Assembly (NCBI GenBank): GCA_964462185.1
Contig: CAYWWV010000002.1
Coordinates: forward strand, 1 to 64,000
Origin: RBG-16-57-9 sp964462185
Lineage (GTDB): Archaea; Thermoproteota; Bathyarchaeia; TCS64
Direction: 5' to 3'
Length of the DNA stretch: 64,000 nucleotides
The notes beneath the pieces were generated by a model, which was given only the letters and a program-made list of their open reading frames with translations, had not been told where the DNA came from and did no database searches. The position numbers were made by a program, and so were the translations under genes. Every line of letters starts with the position of its first letter. Position 1 is the first letter of the stretch. Shown here piece by piece: positions 35,232 through 43,659 of this stretch.

Positions 35232-35699
35232 CTAGGAGACGTAGAAGTCGGCCTCCAGCTCCTCCTCGGCCTCTAGAAGCTGTTTGATGGAGCTCACCAG
35301 TTCGGGGTGGAGGCGGGCCACATCCATTATGCTCAGGATGCCCAGGACCTGGTAGTTTTCACCGTCTCTCTGGAGCACCGGCAGCTTCTTGATGCGGTTC
35401 AACAGCATGGTCTCCACGGCCTTATCCAGGGGTGTGTCGGGCCCCACCACTATGACTGGCTCCGTCATGGCCTCCTCCACCTTGGCTTCATCGGGGTCCA
35501 ACCCGGTGCACACCACCCTGGTGACGATATCCCTCTCGGTTATTATGCCCTTTAAACCGTTATCGCTGAAGACCAGGAGGCAGCTGATGCCAAACCTCTC
35601 CATTAGGCGGGCGGCGTTCTTAACCGACTCTCCAACCCTAACCGTCACCACTCCCTGGGTCATCACGTCTCCAACTGTGAGTACCAATCTTGGCTCCAC
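35232..35699 (-). CDS. tandem CBS-domain protein
   Basis: A 155-residue protein made of two CBS motifs (V-G-D-V-M-T at about 10 and V-E-E-A-M-T at about 75), forming one Bateman module that senses adenine nucleotides or SAM. The C-terminal 25 residues add an acidic helix. There is no fused enzyme domain, so it probably regulates a partner protein. A similar stand-alone protein is at 45005-45424. GTG start. Confidence 0.88.
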   Translation of the reverse strand: MEPRLVLTVGDVMTQGVVTVRVGESVKNAARLMERFGISCLLVFSDNGLKGIITERDIVTRVVCTGLDPDEAKVEEAMTEPVIVVGPDTPLDKAVETMLLNRIKKLPVLQRDGENYQVLGILSIMDVARLHPELVSSIKQLLEAEEELEADFYVS

Positions 35700-35749
35700 T
35701 CCCCCTCCACCCCGCTGGAGGGTTAGGCTTTGTGGTCCTCAAATATGGT

Positions 35750-37351
35750 TTAAGGGGTGAGGTCGATGGGGGCCTCCTCCACCCTCACCGCCTCCCCCTC
35801 TTTGGAGAGGACCAGCGTCTTAGCCCAGGCCGGGTCCTCCCCGGGGTAGTCTCTGCGGTAGTGGGCGCCCCGGCTCTCCCGCCTGGCCATGGCTGCCCGG
35901 ACCATGAACTCGGCCACTTGGAGGGCCATCTGTAGCTCCAGGGCGTCCATGAGCTGCCTTCCAGGCTTGGCCAGGAGGCGTCTGGCGGAGTGGCGTATCT
36001 CCTGGATCTTCTGGTAGGCCTCCACCAGGCTCTGGCTGGTCCTAACCACCCCCGCCTTCTCCCACATGGTCTCCCGGAGCAGCCCCATGAGGGTGGCCGG
36101 GGTGTACCCCGTCTCACTCTGGGTGAGGGCTCTGAGCCTCTCCTCCTCGGCCTCCGCCTCCTCCTCGAACCCCTCTAACTGGCCGCTGCGGGCGTCCCTA
36201 CAAGCGCTGCGAGCAGCCCTGACGGCGAAGACCACGGCCTCGGTGAGGGCGTTGCCGCCATGCCTGTTGGCTCCGTGGACCCCTCCCATCGCCTCACCAG
36301 CCACGTAGAGCCCTGGGACCCCTGTGGCTCCACCGGCGTCGGCCACCACCCCACCCATGGTGAAGTGGCTGAGGGGGGCTATGCGGATGGTCCTCTCCAG
36401 GCCCCCCAACTCCTTGAAGTACTCCCAGCTAACCATGCCGTACCGCTCGCCGGGCCCCCCCTGCCTGGCCACCTCCCGGGCGTCCAGCAGCACGGCTCCC
36501 TCCACCCCCAACCCGTCCAAGACCTCCAGCATCATGGCCCTGGACAGGAGGTCGCGGCTCTTGGCGATGTAGGGCCTCTCCGTCACCCCGTGCTTGGCCG
36601 GGATGTCCTCCCCCAGCGTGTTTATGATCTTCCCCTCCCATACCACCCTCCCATCCACCAGGAGGCTGGGGGCCCCAGGCTCCGCCAGGGCCAGGGGGAA
36701 GAACTGGCTAAACTCCATATCCCTCAGCCTCGCCCCAGCATCCACCGCCAAGGCGTAACCATCCCCCGTGGTCCTCAAGGGGCAATCCGTCCGCGAATAC
36801 AGGGCCCCCGCCCCCCCTGAGGCCAGAACCACGCTACCGGCCTGGACGGCCACGGCCTCATCGCTCTGCGAGTTGTACCCAAGGGCCCCCACCACCCTCC
36901 CTCCATGGGTGACCAGGCGGGTGAGGATGGTGTTCTCCAGGAACTCCCCGCCCAGCCCCCTCAGGAAACGCACCATGGGCAGGGTTATGCCCTGGCCCAG
37001 CCTGTCCCCGGGGCCACCCACATGGACACCCCCCTCACCCACATTCACCACACACCCAAACCTCTCCAACTCCAGCACCCTCTCACCGCCTTCAGCAGCC
37101 AAGACCTCCACCAAGCCAGGGTGGTTCAAGCCCTTCCCCACCCCCAGCGTCCGCCTGACATGCTCCTCCGGGGTCATACCCCCCACCGCGGCCAGGAACC
37201 CCGCCCCCGCCATGATGGTGCAGTTGTTGTAGCCCGCAGGGGCCTTGGACACCACCAAGGCCTCCAACCCCTGCTCCCTCACCTCTATGGCAGCACGGAG
37301 CCCCGCGGCCCCAGAGCCCACCACCAAGACATCGGTGGAAAACCACATCAT
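35750..37351 (-). CDS. FAD-dependent oxidoreductase, fumarate reductase/aspartate oxidase flavoprotein type
   Basis: About 533 residues. The N-terminal Rossmann motif is V-L-V-V-G-S-G-A-A-G-L-R-A-A-I. The later H-F-T-M-G-G-V, G-L-Y-V-A-G-E-A-M-G-G-V-H-G-A-N-R and G-G-N-A-L-T-E segments are the FAD and dicarboxylate site of the succinate dehydrogenase/fumarate reductase/APS reductase flavoprotein family. No iron-sulfur partner is next to it, so a soluble fumarate reductase or L-aspartate oxidase-like role is possible. The start at 37351 is set by a TTAAA box 29 bases upstream. Confidence 0.85.
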   Translation of the reverse strand: MMWFSTDVLVVGSGAAGLRAAIEVREQGLEALVVSKAPAGYNNCTIMAGAGFLAAVGGMTPEEHVRRTLGVGKGLNHPGLVEVLAAEGGERVLELERFGCVVNVGEGGVHVGGPGDRLGQGITLPMVRFLRGLGGEFLENTILTRLVTHGGRVVGALGYNSQSDEAVAVQAGSVVLASGGAGALYSRTDCPLRTTGDGYALAVDAGARLRDMEFSQFFPLALAEPGAPSLLVDGRVVWEGKIINTLGEDIPAKHGVTERPYIAKSRDLLSRAMMLEVLDGLGVEGAVLLDAREVARQGGPGERYGMVSWEYFKELGGLERTIRIAPLSHFTMGGVVADAGGATGVPGLYVAGEAMGGVHGANRHGGNALTEAVVFAVRAARSACRDARSGQLEGFEEEAEAEEERLRALTQSETGYTPATLMGLLRETMWEKAGVVRTSQSLVEAYQKIQEIRHSARRLLAKPGRQLMDALELQMALQVAEFMVRAAMARRESRGAHYRRDYPGEDPAWAKTLVLSKEGEAVRVEEAPIDLTP

Positions 37352-37393
37352 GGATACTACTCCCCTCCAACACCCCTTAAACCTCACCCCCAA

Positions 37394-37443
37394 AGGGGGG
37401 GAGGGGGGTCAACCAAACCAGGCGATCCAGGCCTCCCCCAGCC
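37394..37443 (+). repeat. dispersed hairpin repeat, copy 2
   Basis: Partner of the segment at 10-57. Here 37397-37404 can pair with 37432-37439. It is intergenic, about 250 bases upstream of an MFS gene. Confidence 0.75.
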
Positions 37444-37666
37444 TGGAGGAGCCCCAGAACAGCCCAGATGGGGTGCGCTTACACACAAAAACCCGGGCCC
37501 AAACCCGGGGCAAACCAATAAGAACCACACCCCCTGAAGCCATCGCCTGCCCCCAACAAGGCTGGGCGACACAGGGATAAAGGCATCCAGCCTAAGCCCC
37601 GAGGGGTGAAAACCCAGGGCAACTGAGGCCCGGGGGGTCTCCCAGAAACACCTCTAAGGCGTTTCT

Positions 37667-37672
37667 CTTTTA
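37667..37672 (+). promoter_or_regulatory. box A of the MFS gene at 37695
   Basis: TTTTAT, centred 25 bases before the ATG, predicting a leaderless transcript. Confidence 0.6.
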
Positions 37673-37694
37673 TGGTGGACCGACACTAAGCTCC

Positions 37695-38900
37695 ATGGTC
37701 CCTGTTTTGGAGAAACTATCCAAGTTCCTAGCCCTGGAAGGCAACATAAGGGTGCTCGCCGTCCAAACCGTGCTGAGCCAGGTGGGCTATGGAATGTTCC
37801 TAGTGGTCTGGCAGCCCTACATCCTGAGCACAGGGGCCACCCTCACCCAGCTAGGCCTAGTCCAAACAGTGATCAACATCACAACAGGCATAGGCCTAAT
37901 CCTATGGGGCTACATAAGCGACCACTACGGTAGAAAACCAGTCATAGTGGCCACCCTCCTCTGCAGGGTGGCGGCAATCCTATCCCTCATGGCCTCCAGC
38001 AGCCTCTGGGCCCTCCTAGCCTACGGAGCCCTCATGGGCTTCACAGCCATGTTCTACATCGGAAACCCCGCCAGAAACGCCCTCATAACCGAGTCCGTGG
38101 AAGCGGCGCAGAGAGGCACAGCCATGAGCACCCTCATAACCATATCCCAGGGCATAAGCACCCTGGTGGCCACCCTGGGGGGCTACATAGCCTTCAAGCT
38201 GGGGTACACCCCCATATTCATCCTCATGGTGATAGGGGACACCCTGGGCTCCCTCCTATGCAGCAAATACCTGAAGGAAACCCTAGTCGACCCCAAGAAC
38301 CCCGGGGAAACCCCCCTAATGCAGAGGCTGAGGAACAGCCTAGCCCCTGAACCCCAGCTAATCCGCCTCTACACCGCCCTCCTCCTCCTAGGATTCAGCT
38401 ACACAGTGGCCTACAGCCTCCTCTACGGCGCCCTAAGCAAGTCCTTCGGGTTCACCACGGTCCAGCTGGGGGTCCTCAGCACCTCCTTCAACCTCCTATG
38501 GGCCCTGGGCTCCATCCCCCTGGGGAAGCTGGTGGACCGAATAGGCAGGAAACGAGGCCTCCTCATGAGCCTAACCATGGCCCTGGCCACCTCCCTAGGC
38601 TTCCTCTTCTCCAGGGGGTTCAGATGGTTCGCCTTCTTCAACGCCCTATCCGCCCTAGACGTAGGGTTCTGGATCCCCAGCTACACCAGCTACATAACCG
38701 AGACCGTGGAACACGACAAGCGGAGCACCGTCTTCGGGAAGCTGGACGCCTACAGCAAGGCCACAGCCATCCCCGGGGCATGGGTGGCCGGCGTCCTCTA
38801 CGAACGCTACGGGTTCCACGCCCCCCTCTACGTCCAGATAGCGGTGGTCCTCGTAGTCCTCGTCTTCATGCTGGGCCTCAAAGACCCAGCACACTCCTAA
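37695..38900 (+). CDS. MFS transporter
   Basis: The 401-residue protein has about 12 hydrophobic helices. The signature loop between helices 2 and 3 is G-Y-I-S-D-H-Y-G-R-K-P, with a second copy as K-L-V-D-R-I-G-R-K-R in the C-terminal half. Substrate unknown; drug, sugar and organic acid porters share this pattern. It overlaps the convergent kinase gene by 23 bases. Confidence 0.87.
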   Translation: MVPVLEKLSKFLALEGNIRVLAVQTVLSQVGYGMFLVVWQPYILSTGATLTQLGLVQTVINITTGIGLILWGYISDHYGRKPVIVATLLCRVAAILSLMASSSLWALLAYGALMGFTAMFYIGNPARNALITESVEAAQRGTAMSTLITISQGISTLVATLGGYIAFKLGYTPIFILMVIGDTLGSLLCSKYLKETLVDPKNPGETPLMQRLRNSLAPEPQLIRLYTALLLLGFSYTVAYSLLYGALSKSFGFTTVQLGVLSTSFNLLWALGSIPLGKLVDRIGRKRGLLMSLTMALATSLGFLFSRGFRWFAFFNALSALDVGFWIPSYTSYITETVEHDKRSTVFGKLDAYSKATAIPGAWVAGVLYERYGFHAPLYVQIAVVLVVLVFMLGLKDPAHS

Positions 38901-39441
38901 CAACCAGGTGGACCTCCTCGGCACCCAGGCTCCCGTCGAGGCTCACCCACTCATCCCTGGAGGCCAGGCCCCTCATCCTACGGCAAACACTCCTCAGCCT
39001 CCCCAGACTCTCAAACACCTCCCTATGCCTCCTGCTCTCCCTGATCCTGCGATAGGCCTCCTCTGGCGGGGTGTCCAAGAAGAACATGTATCGGGCCCTG
39101 GGCGCCACCCTGAAGAGGAATAGGTACCCCAGCTTGTGTAGTGGCTCGGGGAGGTAGGCCGTCCCCATGAGATACCTGACGAAGACCACGTAGTCCACCC
39201 TCCTCCAGGTGTAGAGGACCACAGACCGGAGAACATCCAGTAGGTAGAATAGGCCTGCCGAGAACCTGGCCCTACGCCCCTCTGTGAGGGGGCAGAGGCC
39301 GGCCATCCTCCCGAAGAAGCAGTCCCCCGAGGGATGGGCCCTCAACACATAGGGCCTTTTCAGCCGGCTTAGATGTCTGGAGAGGAGGAGGGCCTGGGTG
39401 GTCTTCCCCGACCCATCCAAGCCGTCGAACACAACCAGCAA
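38878..39441 (-). CDS. thymidylate kinase-like P-loop kinase
   Basis: The 187-residue protein begins with a tmk-type P-loop (F-D-G-L-D-G-S-G-K-T-T), and has D-Y-V-V-F-V-R-Y where dTMP kinases carry the D-R-Y motif and a later F-F-L-D-T-P-P-E-E. The DRY position reads V-R-Y and the lid is short, so it may phosphorylate another nucleotide or substrate. The TTG start follows an in-frame stop, and the promoter lies in the adjacent assembly gap. Confidence 0.72.
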   Translation of the reverse strand: MLVVFDGLDGSGKTTQALLLSRHLSRLKRPYVLRAHPSGDCFFGRMAGLCPLTEGRRARFSAGLFYLLDVLRSVVLYTWRRVDYVVFVRYLMGTAYLPEPLHKLGYLFLFRVAPRARYMFFLDTPPEEAYRRIRESRRHREVFESLGRLRSVCRRMRGLASRDEWVSLDGSLGAEEVHLVVRSVLGL

Positions 39442-39447
39442 CTAGGA

Positions 39448-39547
39448 NNNNNNNNNNNNNNNNNNNNNNNNNNNNNNNNNNNNNNNNNNNNNNNNNNNNN
39501 NNNNNNNNNNNNNNNNNNNNNNNNNNNNNNNNNNNNNNNNNNNNNNN
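39448..39547. other. assembly gap (100 N)
   Basis: Exactly 100 undetermined bases between two minus-strand genes. True length and any gene inside are unknown. Confidence 0.98.
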
Positions 39548-39570
39548 GCTGGATGTTTAGAGGATTGGCC

Positions 39571-40533
39571 CTAAAAGACCAGGCCCTTCTGCTCAGGCAC
39601 CAGGTTGGGGGGCGTCTCCCCCTTCAAATAGGCCTCGACGTTCTCCAACACGCATTCAGCCATCTTGCGCCTGGTCTCCCAGGTGGCCGAGGCGCAGTGG
39701 GGGGTCAACAACACATTCCCCATACTGGTTAGGGGGCTGCCTGGGGGGAGGGGTTCCTCCCTGAAGACATCCAAGGCCGCCCCCCTTATCCAGCCCTCCC
39801 TCAAGGCCTCAACCAGGGCGTCCTCATCCACCACCCCGCCCCTACTGGTGTTGACCAAGAGCGCCGTGGGCTTCATCTTGGACAAGGCCTCCCCGTCCAA
39901 CAGGCCGCGGGTGGAGTCGGTGAGGGCCACGTGGATGGTGAGTATGTCGCTCTGCCTCAGCAACTCCTCAAAGGATACATACCTGGCCCCGTACTCCTCC
40001 TCGGCCTCGGGGCGTCTAACCAGGTCGTGGTATATGGTCCTCACCCCGAAGCCAACACTCCTCTTCAAGACCTCCAACCCTATGCGGCCCAGGCCCAGGA
40101 TGCCCAGGGTCTTTCCCTCCAAGTCCCACCCAAACCCGATGTAGGGCTCCCCCCGGCCCCAGCCCCCCCTAGCATAGGCGTCTGCCTCCACCAGCCGACG
40201 GTTAAACCCCAGGATGAGGGCCCAAGTATGGTCGGCCACACCCCCACTGAGTACGCCAGGAGTATGGGTCACATACACACCCCTCCGTGTGCACTCATCC
40301 ACATCCACGGAGTCGTACCCCACTCCGAAGCGGGCCACCAACCTCAGAGCCGGAGCCCTGTCCAGGAAGGCTCCATCCACCCTCTGGGACCCGGCCACCA
40401 AGACCTCCGCCTCAGCCAACTCCTCCCCCAGAGGCCTCCCAACATACCTGTACTCAGCCAGCCCCCCCAGCCTCTCCAACAGGTCGGGAGGCATATTCTT
40501 CTCATCGGGGCCCACCAACACCAAACGAGCCAT
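39571..40533 (-). CDS. D-isomer-specific 2-hydroxyacid dehydrogenase
   Basis: A 320-residue NAD(P)-dependent enzyme with the nucleotide motif L-G-I-L-G-L-G-R-I-G, N-T-S-R-G-G-V-V-D-E-D-A-L with the family arginine, an E in R-E-E-P-L-P and the histidine in T-P-H-C-A-S. It lacks the C-terminal ACT domain of long 3-phosphoglycerate dehydrogenases. It could act on phosphoglycerate, glyoxylate or branched 2-oxo acids; reduction of 2-oxo acids from amino acid fermentation would suit the window. Confidence 0.88.
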   Translation of the reverse strand: MARLVLVGPDEKNMPPDLLERLGGLAEYRYVGRPLGEELAEAEVLVAGSQRVDGAFLDRAPALRLVARFGVGYDSVDVDECTRRGVYVTHTPGVLSGGVADHTWALILGFNRRLVEADAYARGGWGRGEPYIGFGWDLEGKTLGILGLGRIGLEVLKRSVGFGVRTIYHDLVRRPEAEEEYGARYVSFEELLRQSDILTIHVALTDSTRGLLDGEALSKMKPTALLVNTSRGGVVDEDALVEALREGWIRGAALDVFREEPLPPGSPLTSMGNVLLTPHCASATWETRRKMAECVLENVEAYLKGETPPNLVPEQKGLVF

Positions 40534-40590
40534 GGCTAAGCCTATCTCAGCCCCCTATTTGAAGCCAGCGAGGCCACTCCAACAATATGT

Positions 40591-40597
40591 TTTATAA
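40591..40597 (+). promoter_or_regulatory. box A of the OFA-type MFS gene
   Basis: TTTATAA, centred 27 bases before the ATG at 40621, deciding that ATG over the GTG two codons earlier. Confidence 0.65.
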
Positions 40598-40620
40598 CCG
40601 ATTAAGTAGCCGAAGTGGGT

Positions 40621-41931
40621 ATGTCGATTATCGGTAACCTGAAGCACCGTTGGGACAACATGTTCTTCGGGTGGAAAACGGTTATCGCTGGAGCCATTAT
40701 CACCTGCTGGGGATATGGGAGCTGGTACTACGGGATGGGGGCTCTCTTCAAACCCCTCATGGCTGAGTACGGGTGGACACGGACCCAGCTTAGCCTGGCA
40801 TTCAGCATGCGAAGCATCGAGGGCGGCCTGGAAGGCCCCTTCGGCGGCATGGCTATAGACCGCTGGGGGGAGAGAAAGGTCACGGTTATCTCCCTCATCA
40901 TAGCTTGCCTGGGCCTCGTAGCGGTGCTCTTCGTGAAAACCTTCTGGCAGTTCGTCTTTGTTTGGGGCTTCTTGGTTAGCCTAGGGTTCAACCTAGGGCT
41001 CTACCACACGGTCACCAGCGCGGTAGCCAAATGGTTCTACAGGGAGAGGAGCAGAGCCATAAGCATAGTCACCATAGGCGGAGGTCTGGGGGCCCCCGTT
41101 ATAGTCCCCATCATGACGTGGATTATCCAACACTACAACTGGAGGGCGGCCCTCATATTCGTGGTGGTCTCCACAGCCGTCATCTGCCTGCCTCTGGCCT
41201 GGTTCTGGATGAAGGACAAGCCCCCGGAGGCCTACGGCATGCTCCCCGATGGCGACCACCTCAAGCAAAACCCTGAGGCCCACAAGGAGGAGCCCAAGCG
41301 CGACTACGGCTACGACTTCACCCCCCAAGAGGCCTTGAAGACCAGGAGCTTCTGGATGATGCTCATCGCCTTCATGCTCAACGGAGGCACCCTGGCCATG
41401 ATCACCATGCACCAGATCCCCTTCCACACCGACCTAGGCATAGACGCCATGGCCGCCGCGGGGGTTCTGGGCCTCATGGCCACCATCAGCCTGGGAGGCC
41501 GATTCCTGACAGCCACCCTGGGAAGCCGGCTCACCGAGAGGCAATACATCATGTTGGGCTACGCCATGCGTACCATAGGCCTAATCATCTTCATCTACGC
41601 CAGGAGCATCCCAACCATCATGCTCTTCGCCCTCATCTACGGCGTTGGGTACGGTATAACCATCCCCGCCCAGACAAGCCTAAGGGCCAGCTACTTCGGG
41701 CGCAGGTCATACGCCACCATCACCGGCTACACCACCTTCTTCACCTCCATCACCAATGTGGCCTACCCAACCTTCGCAGCCTGGATCTACGACACCACCG
41801 GCAGCTACATCAGGGCCTTCTGGATAGTCACCGCCCTGCAAGGCTTGGCCATCTTCTTCATATACCTAGCTAAGAAGCCCCAGCCACCGGCGGGGGTCTT
41901 ATCACCCCTCCAAGGCCCAACTAGGGCTTAG
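40621..41931 (+). CDS. MFS transporter, oxalate/formate antiporter-like
   Basis: About 436 residues and 12 predicted helices. The pattern F-G-W-K-T-V-I-A-G-A-I near the N-terminus, R-T-Q-L-S-L-A-F-S and G-P-F-G-G-M-A-I-D-R-W-G-E-R-K resemble the OFA/monocarboxylate porter group. It may exchange or export organic acids, which would suit a fermenter. Substrate not proved. Confidence 0.85.
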   Translation: MSIIGNLKHRWDNMFFGWKTVIAGAIITCWGYGSWYYGMGALFKPLMAEYGWTRTQLSLAFSMRSIEGGLEGPFGGMAIDRWGERKVTVISLIIACLGLVAVLFVKTFWQFVFVWGFLVSLGFNLGLYHTVTSAVAKWFYRERSRAISIVTIGGGLGAPVIVPIMTWIIQHYNWRAALIFVVVSTAVICLPLAWFWMKDKPPEAYGMLPDGDHLKQNPEAHKEEPKRDYGYDFTPQEALKTRSFWMMLIAFMLNGGTLAMITMHQIPFHTDLGIDAMAAAGVLGLMATISLGGRFLTATLGSRLTERQYIMLGYAMRTIGLIIFIYARSIPTIMLFALIYGVGYGITIPAQTSLRASYFGRRSYATITGYTTFFTSITNVAYPTFAAWIYDTTGSYIRAFWIVTALQGLAIFFIYLAKKPQPPAGVLSPLQGPTRA

Positions 41932-43244
41932 ACCTGGGCTTCTTCCGGCTCATCCACCAAGAAGAAGACCATGAGGGCTGAGACTAGGAGGGCTAGGCTT
42001 GTTACCTGCCAGACAAGGTTGGGGCTGTACTGGTATATCATCCCCCCAGCCCAGGCTCCCGCCGCCGCCGCCGGGAAGATCAGGAAACCCCCACCCCAGA
42101 AATTTCCCCAGCTGATCATCACACCCCTCTCGCCCAACAGGCTGTAGAGCCTGCCCCGGCGGGAGCGGGGGATCATGTTGGCTATGAGGGTGCTGAACCC
42201 TGGAATCATTATCTTGTTGCACAGGGATAGCACCGTTATCAACCCCACCACGGCCCAGAAGCCATTGGCGTACTGGAAGGCGAAGACCACCAGGGGGGCG
42301 ACAAACATCCCGGCCAAGACCGCCTTCTTGGGCCCCCACCGGTCCACCAAGCCCCCCAGAGGCAGGGCAAACAACAGCGCTATTATTCCACTGTAGAAGT
42401 TGACGTTGCCCCACTCGGGGACTGTAACCCCCACCACGTCCCTGGCGTAGACCGACCAGAAGGGGGCGCTCAGAGCCACGAAGAACGAGGTCACCACCTC
42501 GATGACCACTATCGTCTTGAGGGAACGATCCATCCACTTAATGCTCTCCCATATGCTCAGGTATCCCTCCCTCACCACCGTCCAGGCGTCCCGCCACCCA
42601 TAAGACTCGGCCTCCTCCCCGGTGATGGTCTCCTCCAAATACCTCAGCCTGAGAAAAGCCACCACCAGCCCCGTGACGAAAGCCACCCCCCAAGCCAGCT
42701 TCACAGCCCTCACCAATGCCAAGTCCTCACTGAGCCCCGAGTTGGCCATATAGTAGCCGATGATCCACCCCCCTATGCTGGGGGCCAAAATCCTGATGGC
42801 CTGGGGGATGGCCATCATTACGGCGAACCCCTTCCCCCTCACCCCTGGGGGGAGGCTGTCGCTGCTCAGGGCGTTCATAGCAGGGGTGTAAAACAGCAAT
42901 AGTTGGGCTAGGAACTGGCCCACGGCCAGCATCTCCCAGCTCTGAGCCACGATGAAGGGGATGTGGGCCAGCGCGTAGAGGACGGTGCTGTACCCTATTA
43001 GCTTCACCCGGCCCGCTTTGTCGGCCAGGAACCCCCCGATGGGGTATAGAAACATCCCTGCCAGGATGCCCACGCTGCTGATGAACCCGATCTCCTTGCT
43101 AGTCCCCCCCAGGGCAAGTATGTAGAAGCTGAAGTAGGGGTAGACTATGCTTGTGGAGAGGCTCCAGAGAATCCTGCAGACCATGAGGACCTTGATGTTC
43201 CCCCGGACGAACCAAAACATCCCTTTCTCTTCCAAGCGGCCCAC
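41928..43244 (-). CDS. MFS transporter
   Basis: A 438-residue, 12-helix protein with I-G-G-F-L-A-D-K-A-G-R-V-K in the first half and L-V-D-R-W-G-P-K-K in the second. It is convergent with the OFA-type gene, overlapping by four bases. A TTTAAG box lies about 45 bases before the GTG start, leaving a short leader; an ATG eight codons in is an alternative start. Confidence 0.85.
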   Translation of the reverse strand: MGRLEEKGMFWFVRGNIKVLMVCRILWSLSTSIVYPYFSFYILALGGTSKEIGFISSVGILAGMFLYPIGGFLADKAGRVKLIGYSTVLYALAHIPFIVAQSWEMLAVGQFLAQLLLFYTPAMNALSSDSLPPGVRGKGFAVMMAIPQAIRILAPSIGGWIIGYYMANSGLSEDLALVRAVKLAWGVAFVTGLVVAFLRLRYLEETITGEEAESYGWRDAWTVVREGYLSIWESIKWMDRSLKTIVVIEVVTSFFVALSAPFWSVYARDVVGVTVPEWGNVNFYSGIIALLFALPLGGLVDRWGPKKAVLAGMFVAPLVVFAFQYANGFWAVVGLITVLSLCNKIMIPGFSTLIANMIPRSRRGRLYSLLGERGVMISWGNFWGGGFLIFPAAAAGAWAGGMIYQYSPNLVWQVTSLALLVSALMVFFLVDEPEEAQV

Positions 43245-43300
43245 CTACTACTGACTCGAACTCAAAACAGGGCGCGCCAAAACTACTTAAACCTTATCAA

Positions 43301-43320
43301 ACGCTACAAAAAAATGTAGC
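43301..43320 (-). terminator. T-tract hairpin after the TIGR04076 gene
   Basis: On the minus strand GCTACA, a run of seven T and TGTAGC follow the stop at 43323. The six-pair stem with its T run fits a T-rich archaeal termination site. Confidence 0.55.
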
Positions 43321-43322
43321 AA

Positions 43323-43580
43323 CTACTTCTTCAGCCTAACCTTAAAGGTCACCTGGTTCCACCGGTCGGGGCAGTGGTAGGTCCACTCCTCGTTGTCGTA
43401 CCATGGAATCTTCCCCCCATAGCACATGTTCATGAGTATGGGGAACATCTCGTGGTAGCAATACCCGCAAATCCCACCCGTCTTGTGGGTGTTCACCTCG
43501 AAGACATCCCCCACCTTGTGGCCTGCGGAGCACTTTCGCTTGATCTCCACTACCTCTGCCAGATAAACTGGTTCACTCAT
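43323..43580 (-). CDS. TIGR04076 family small protein
   Basis: An 85-residue protein with C-S-A-G-H-K-V-G-D-V-F, G-G-I-C-G-Y-C-Y-H, G-G-K-I-P-W-Y and H-C-P-D-R-W-N, all typical of TIGR04076. The four cysteines and histidines could hold a metal. Function unknown. It lies upstream of the MFS gene on the same strand but is separated by a likely terminator. It is a distant relative of the protein at 12025. Confidence 0.8.
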   Translation of the reverse strand: MSEPVYLAEVVEIKRKCSAGHKVGDVFEVNTHKTGGICGYCYHEMFPILMNMCYGGKIPWYDNEEWTYHCPDRWNQVTFKVRLKK

Positions 43581-43659
43581 AATGCCACCTAAGGGTGGTT
43601 GGATGCAACCGCTACTTTAATTTGTCGAGGATCTACACACAGGTACTCTGGAAATCGAG

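Larger units (their letters stand above)
37352..37694. other. 343-base intergenic region with repeat and promoters
   Basis: No convincing ORF. It contains a box A for the minus-strand flavoprotein (37378-37382), the repeat copy at 37394-37443, G/C-rich stretches including CCCGGGCCCAAACCCGGGG near 37493, and the box A of the plus-strand MFS gene at 37667-37672. tRNA, SRP and RNase P signatures were looked for and not found. Confidence 0.55.
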
